From Paragyromitra xinjiangensis (taxonomy: Eukaryota > Ascomycota > Pezizomycetes > Pezizales > Discinaceae), in NCBI GenBank assembly GCA_038503065.1, contig JBCAMK010000011.1:682001-746000 (forward strand): DNA of 64,000 nt. The letters run 5' to 3'. The notes below the pieces were generated by a model. It saw only the letters and a list, made by a program, of their open reading frames with translations, did not search any database and had not been told where the DNA came from. Made by a program: the position numbers and the translations under genes. Shown here in pieces: positions 57,946-64,000 of this stretch (positions are counted from its first letter, which is position 1; every line of letters starts with the position of its first letter).

Positions 57946-60900
57946 TCAAGCATCAATTCGTGTTTGGTTGCCGTTATTTCTCTCGGGGTCGGCCATTCTA
58001 TATATATATTGCGGGCTGTTAATTCTTATATCTGAAGATAGTATTGTTTATCTGAGTAGGTTCTACGTACCTGATGACCTTGACCTGGGTTGAGGTGTTT
58101 GTGTTGTTCATGGTTTGGGGTGTGATCAATATGAATTGCTTGCCCACCGAGCGTTCAGCAGCTTTGATCTACAAAATTTTTAGCTTTAGTTACTACGCAA
58201 GAATATACTGTGTGTAAGGACCTACCATCATGTTTACGCTAATGTTGCGATTGATCGCATCCATGAAAACATCACTAAGGGCAGGCAAACGTTAGATATT
58301 GAGGGCGGTACATAGGCAAGGGAAGCACACAATTCGTCAAGACATCGAATGGGAGATCCCATTGCCTCCCATAAGGAGAGAAGTAGACAGATAGTAGAGA
58401 AAGACTTTTCTCCACCCGAGAGAGTCTTTGGTCCCCGGTTACCGGTTTCCTCCTGGCCAGGCTGGACCTCAATGATGAGTTCTGGAGGCTTTCTGGTATG
58501 CTCAAGTCGCAAACGTCCCTTGAATGCGCGCTCACTCATCATCCATGTAAATTGGGCACGAGCGCGCGCGCTGATGTAGCGTTGAAACAACCCCCAGCGA
58601 CGTTTACGCTCGTTATATACTCTTGTTTCAATCTAGAAACAAATGTGTTAAATATTATCCAAGGGAACGCTGAAATGCGTGAGGCTTACTGCGAGAAGTT
58701 CTGTAAAAGCTTGTCTTTGATTTTTCGCATCCATATAGTGCTGTGACGCTTCGGCGGACTTTTTGTGAATATGTTCTGCGGTGCCACCAAGACTAAGGCG
58801 CCGTTAGTAATATAATTTAATAGGCGAGATAATATTATCGTACGTGGCCTCGGCACGAGCAAGCTCTTTGTGGAGTTTTATTAGCCTTGCATCTAAAGTA
58901 TCGCCTGTCTCCCGATCAGGTACTTCGATGCGTGGACAAATCTGAGAAGCTTTCCCAGTATAATCCTGAAGATGTTAGCTGAAAGTTTTTTCACAGTCCT
59001 TGTAAAGATCACCTCAACGGTAGCTTGCTGGGTTGCTAGCTCTCTCTCGATACGGGTGGTTTCTTTCTGATACTTTTCAAGTTGTTCATACCAGTGATTC
59101 TTGTTTGCAAGACACTGCGTCCGCCTACGATCAGAGTTGAAAAGCTCGGCCTTCGAAATTGTTAGCAATCTTTTGTGGCGGAGCTGGTAGTATTACTTAC
59201 TTGTAGCTCTGTCACTCGTTGTTCAGCTAGAACCAGGTCCTGGCCAGTTGATTTAACTTGTGCAAACAGCTGTTCACCTGTTGAATTCAATTTGTCTCTC
59301 TGAATGACAAGCTCCTCGTATGAGGCTGAGGTGATCCGCAACGACTCTTGGTAGGTCTAGAAAGAAGTGAGCATATAGCATTTTGGGAGATGGGAATCAT
59401 GCGAACGAATTACCTTCAGCCTGGCTTGCAGAGCGTTAAGTTTACCATCTTGTGCCGCTTCTTCAATTTTGGACTTTAGATCCTCAACTTTATCCTCCGC
59501 CCGGTGAAGCCCAAGTTCGAGCTCTCTTTTGCGGCGCTATGAGGGCATTAGAGTCATTATCATTAGTTATGATGGGGGTTTAAGGCTATACGTTATAGCC
59601 CTGGACGCCACGCTCTAGCTCTTCGACAATTCTTTGTTTCTCCTGCGCTACTCGTCCAAGGTCATTGAGCTCATGTTTAAGCCGTTGTATATCTTCTTCG
59701 ATGAGTCTATTAAACAATCAGTTAAAAATTGACAACGAAGGTTCGACATAAATTACCGTTTTTGCGCTCCAATGTCTGTCCTAATCCGAGAGGGTTGAAG
59801 ATAGGCTGAGACTGGAGTCACACCCATGGCCCCATTACTAGAGAAACTTAGTCACGCCAAACTAACTTTCTTTGCGTCAAGTATTCACTTACTTGCCACC
59901 AACCTTCATGCCCCAACCTGGACGGTTCAAGTTGAGAGAATAACACGCGCTTATGTGGTCGTTCTGGGATCTTCGCTCCATTACATTGTTTGCCTCGTCG
60001 AGATCCTCAATCAAGATAACTTGCTCAATCGAGTTACCGATAATGAGATGTCTCATGACATTATTGTCGCTGACCTGAAGTGGGTTAGTAGTCGAAATTG
60101 GGTGCGAACTGGGTTATTTTACCTCTATACTTCTGTAAATTGTATTGAAACGATTATCAGGCTCTATAAGGTTGAGGGTTTTTATCGGGGTGATGTGTAA
60201 TGGATATTCGCTTTGAGGCATTAGCAAGTTTTTCCGAGAAAAGTTTATGGTTAATGCCATCCATACCAACCGCAAGATCTCATTAACCGTTTTAGAAGCT
60301 CACTGTCCTCATAACTTGTAACAACAAAAGCTTGTAAAGTACCACCAAAGAACCGTTCCAAAATGCTTAACCACTTAGGATTGCGAAGGGTGATATAAGT
60401 TCCTATGGGGCCAACAGGTTTAACGCGAAATCCACGCTCATTGTTGATGGCCTTGAGGAGTGTGGGTAATTTTGGACCGAAAACCTTTAGGAAGTCACCC
60501 TCAGCAGCACTGATTTGGCGAAGATTGGTTTGCTTGTTACCAATCTCAGTTTTCTTCACTTGAAAGCTTTTGCTGGCCTGTTCCAATTCCTGCTTCGCAA
60601 CTTGAAAATCCATCTGATCGTCTTTGTTCCGCTGATCATGGGCAGCAATCTCGGTTTGGATCCTGAGTACCTCAGCTTCAGCGTTTCGCTGATCCTCCAT
60701 CCACTGAACATTACTCCCACCATTGGCTGTCTCAAGCCTCGTTTCCTCTGCTCGTATATCTTCATTGGTTTCTTTTATCTTTTTATTGACCCCGGTTAAG
60801 GTCCCTTTGAGTTCACGTTCCGTTGTCTATCATGGTTAGTCGGGTAAATAAGTGACAACATAAGTAAACTGCGGATGAAGATTACATACCTGAAACCCTT

Positions 60901-62301
60901 GGAGGTCTTTTCTATTATTATCCAATTCTGCCTTCGCTGCATTCTTTGCATCTTTGAGGGGAATCAAACTCTCATTTCCGTCTTGTACTTTCTGACTCAA
61001 TTCCTCATGATCCCGATTCGCGTCTTCAAATGCAACTGACGCTGCCTCACGTTCCTCTTCTGCTCTATTGACCTTATTCTGCGACGTTTCAAGTGCATCT
61101 TTCAGAAACTCCAGCTGTTTTTCTGCATCCCGAACTTGAGCCCAGGCCATTTGATACTGCAAATTTTCAATCCGATCTCGAAGCGTAGTATGACTTTTCA
61201 ACTGCTCCACTTTTTCGTTCCAATGGTCCATATTTGCTTTCAGTTCGCCCAAATCATCAACTTTGGTTTGCAGCACTGCTTCCGTACTGTCAATGCCATT
61301 CTTGATAAGACTATAGTCTTGGTCAAGTTGCTCAAGTTGCACGCCCTTAGCGAAGAATTTGTATTTTTCCTGGTTGGTCGAGCTGCTGAGAAACGCACGA
61401 GCTAAGTCCTGTGTCAGAACATTCATAGGATTATCGACCTGCAATCCGAAATGATCACATATTTCATCCAATTCGTCTTTCTTGGGGGATATTATTTTTC
61501 CTTGTTTTGACTTCAATTTATATCCGCTGCTACCGTCACGACTAAAGTTCCTCTCTACGACGATGACATCATCATACTGGTCTTGTTTGAACCCATCGCC
61601 GCCGTTCTTGATTTTTACGGTAATCCGAGCAACGCTATGTACGATTAGGACCGGGAAAGGGCCAAAGGATAGATTCATTAATGCTTACTCTTCTCCTTCC
61701 TTGATGAAACTTTTCATGGCACTCCCACGATTTGTTGAGGTTGCTTTGCCGCCAAGGGCGAGGGTGATGGCTGTAAGAATTGCACTTTTGCCACTACCAT
61801 TATGTCCAATAACGAAGTTCATAAATGGGCCAAATTTAATCTCGAGGAATTTGTGGCACTACTAGCGAGTCAGTTTTGTGGATGAGAATCAATATAGAAA
61901 AATACAAACCATAAAATTCTCGCAAATGACACTTAGAATGATACCACCTTCTGCAGGTACCTAAATTCCGATCTATATTAGCTAGGATACTATAAAGCTG
62001 CTCAGATATCCGTCCTGTACATTTTGTGTCCTTTGTGACATCTTTTTCCTGATTTCGAGAGTTGCTCTCTGCGTAGAAGCTTCCTCGGCATCCCAGTCAT
62101 AATTGTCCTCGTTATCTGGGCTATCCTCGCTGGTACGGGGGCGTTTTGAGGTCTGGGGGAAAGGTTTGTTAGTATTTTCCTACGCCTTATAAAGTTCATG
62201 AGCCTTACTGAATGACGGGCGGGGGCTGGAGTCCCATCGTCGAAATCCGAGCCTACATCTGACTCTTCCTGGGTTGTACGCCGACGCTTCGAAACCGCCA
62301 T
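57946..62301 (-). CDS. SMC6: SMC6 (Rad18), ATPase of the SMC5/6 DNA-repair complex
   Basis: Nineteen exons, 1119 aa: complement(join(57946..57997,58071..58168,58226..58274,58331..58632,58690..58792,58844..58965,59013..59150,59201..59356,59414..59536,59592..59706,59757..59837,59893..60074,60123..60210,60267..60826,60890..61634,61689..61858,61910..61960,62021..62152,62209..62301)). All 18 introns (47-73 nt) are GT...AG and keep phase. Residues 1-75 are disordered and acidic. [18 protein letters not shown] leads to Walker A GHNGSGKS (110-117). [18 protein letters not shown] is SMC6-typical. Then follow a coiled coil, a hinge ([18 protein letters not shown] ... [13 protein letters not shown]), a second coiled coil, the signature LSGGEKSF (1024-1031), Walker B CLDEFD (1050-1055) and the end VKVIRMADPER. 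It works with SMC5 and Nse subunits in recombination repair and replication-fork processing in the nucleus. Confidence 0.95.
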
Positions 62302-63772
62302 CGCAAGAGAACCTAAACCGTTGTACGAAACAATGAGGAATGAACGTTTGGCGTAGGCTTGCTGGGATGATGGTGTCCACGCGTAAAGGATAAAGGGTCG
62401 CGACCTTCCCCAGCTGCAGCTAAATTACGACAGTAACAGCGGTTGCCAAGACACTATGCTCAGACTAACCATTTAACTACTAGCGCCTTATCAAGTAGAA
62501 TTATGGGCCAAAACTTATGGACGAGGAAACATTGCGGCACTTTTGCTTGACCGATAGCTATTACATCAGCGCTATTGAGGCTGGTCTTTTTCCCCTGTAT
62601 TTTGAGCACCTCAACGCGACTACTCTTCAACTGGTGAATATATGTCACGGAAGCTAGGCTATTACTCATCTATAACAATGCGGCTGCTCCTCTGAAAATT
62701 GGTGTAATTTAGTATCCCTAGATACACCCAGCACAGCTGGAAATTTTTTGAAGGCTACTTTATAGACCTAGCAGTTCCCACAGGCGCCGCGCCTAACCCC
62801 CAAAACCTAACAAAGAGTGGCAAGTTGATGTAGCAGTTGCCCATGTACGAAAGGTGTGGGAAAGTGATGTACGTTTCTACTATAGCTAGTTAACGTTCAA
62901 ACCCTAGATTTTGGCCCTCGGACCAGTTTTACTAAGGACTAGGTAGAGAGTGAGTTGTGTGACTTTACCTTGCAAAAAATATATATCGTAAGCAAATATT
63001 ACCACGAGAGCCCCGATTACTAACTACACGTAGCATGCCTTAGCATAATCGATAAAATTAACCTTCCTACCTTTTGTCACATCAATTAACAAACTTCTTC
63101 TTCAAATGTGCATCACTTCCCTCCCCCACGTACATGTACACGTGCACATTAAGGGGTTGTGTTCCGAAAGAAGGCTGTGTGGTGGCGGGACTGCGTTGTT
63201 GAAGAACTGCAAGAGGTGGAGGACTGTATATAGGCGTAAGAGTACTAAATTTTGTATGTGCTGAAAGGAGCGGCGAGCCTGATAGTTTGGTGCTGCGAGA
63301 AGCAAGCTTTGAGGGATCCACTGCACTCTCAGCAGCCGAGCGGCCATGGCTTTCTGAGTGGTTTCAATGATTTAGGCTTACTACAGGATTTTGGGAATCT
63401 CCGCGGTAGATCTTTATGAGGAATACTGCATGTAGTACTTGTATCAAACGTCAGAGGTTTCTTCTAACAAAGGTGGTTGCTTAATGTAAAGTTTTTGCGG
63501 GGAAGAGGCTGTTTCTCATAGCCTTTTATAGGGGAGAAGAATCTTAAACATACATACATAGTCCTTGCTAATTTAATATATTTCTTAAACCTAGGTTCAA
63601 TAATTTGCAATTGGGTGGGCTGCTCTATGTAACGTCCTTGATTTCGGGGTTTACAGATGAATTGATAGGTACATGTAGGGCTGAATGCGTGTCACAATTT
63701 AAGGTCTAAATCTCGATCTCATCTCCTAACTAACCATAAAATCATCCCCATCTAGCCTTAAGACAGGCAACC
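62302..63772. other. SMC6 promoter and spacer
   Basis: A minus-strand pair of overlapping ORFs at 63082-63347 (one starting MAARLLRVQWIPQSLLLA, mitochondrial-leader-like) has no recognisable protein, so I do not call it. TACATGTA occurs at 63131 and 63670. Confidence 0.4.
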
Positions 63773-63902
63773 ATGTCCTCTACCAAACTACGTAAACATC
63801 CGTACATTCACTCTCAAGCGTCTTCAAAGTCTATTAGGTGTCACTTCCCTAGATCGACTCCCTTTAAGGCTATCGAGTGAAGATTCTAATAGATTTTTGC
63901 AG

Positions 63903-64000
63903 GGTCCCAAAAAAAGAATGGGAGATCTCGAGCCAGCTGAGATTTACGGCTTCATGGCATACCTTATTATTTCTCTTGGAGACTCGACTATTGCATCGCC
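63903..64000 (+). CDS. Start of a gene cut by the window end; possibly PIG-P/GPI19
   Basis: After a TTTTTGCAG acceptor the frame reads GPKKRMGDLEPAEIYGFMA then YLIISLG to the window end. The EIYGF-x-AYL string resembles the start of the PIG-P domain (subunit of the GPI-GlcNAc transferase in the ER membrane). A likely upstream ATG at 63773 (MSSTKLRKHP) is followed by a GTGTCA donor-like site, but the phase does not match the reading given, so the exon structure is unsettled. The gene may instead begin at the ATG 63918. Confidence 0.3.

Noticed and set aside
1..64000. CRISPR arrays, bacterial operons, rRNA genes
   Set aside because: No regularly spaced repeats, ribosome-binding sites or rRNA signatures; the sequence is eukaryotic.

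Overview
The window looks like nuclear DNA of a filamentous ascomycete (Pezizomycotina, possibly Leotiomycetes; this is inferred from gene content only). Evidence is the short introns (about 47-160 nt) with GT...AG ends and CTRAY-like branch points, a PacC-pathway gene (palC), a fungal bHLH factor, a TPA1-type dioxygenase, and a small family protein of a kind I associate with Leotiomycetes. Gene density is low: nine confidently named genes in 64 kb, separated by repeat-bearing, AT-rich spacers.

Left part (1-17.3 kb): the 3' end of an unrecognised charged protein gene; a heavily broken NACHT/ankyrin (NLR-type) pseudogene; a foldback element at 4.5 kb; palC on the minus strand, divergent from a complex I 12 kDa subunit gene (splice worked out here); a solo LTR with target-site duplication at 8.1 kb; two decayed coding regions (lectin-like at 9 kb, and an unknown gene with RIP-like stops and a MITE at 11 kb); threonine aldolase; and the prolyl hydroxylase TPA1/OFD1 gene.

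Middle (17.3-45 kb): a small four-exon gene bracketed by two copies of a roughly 150-bp direct repeat (19.26-20.92 kb); a 1053-aa protein with a C-terminal SAM methyltransferase domain; about 10 kb without convincing genes; ribosomal protein S6 (eS6), whose reading frame closes best with a 2-nt exon; a nested inverted-repeat element; a membrane-anchored sterol esterase/lipase; a second solo LTR; and a bHLH transcription factor.

Right part (45-64 kb): long spacers, two uncertain small ORFs, mitochondrial tryptophanyl-tRNA synthetase with a stopless 54-nt intron, two more inverted-repeat elements, the 19-exon SMC6 gene (all exon junctions resolved here), and the start of a plus-strand gene cut by the window edge that may be PIG-P/GPI19.

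The genes are single, independent housekeeping or regulatory genes (translation, DNA repair, lipid, amino acid, respiration, pH signalling). No gene cluster or operon is apparent. The unusual content is in gene structure (micro-exon, stopless intron, intron density), in several MITE/foldback families, in the direct-repeat-bracketed gene, and in a strongly over-represented palindromic octamer.
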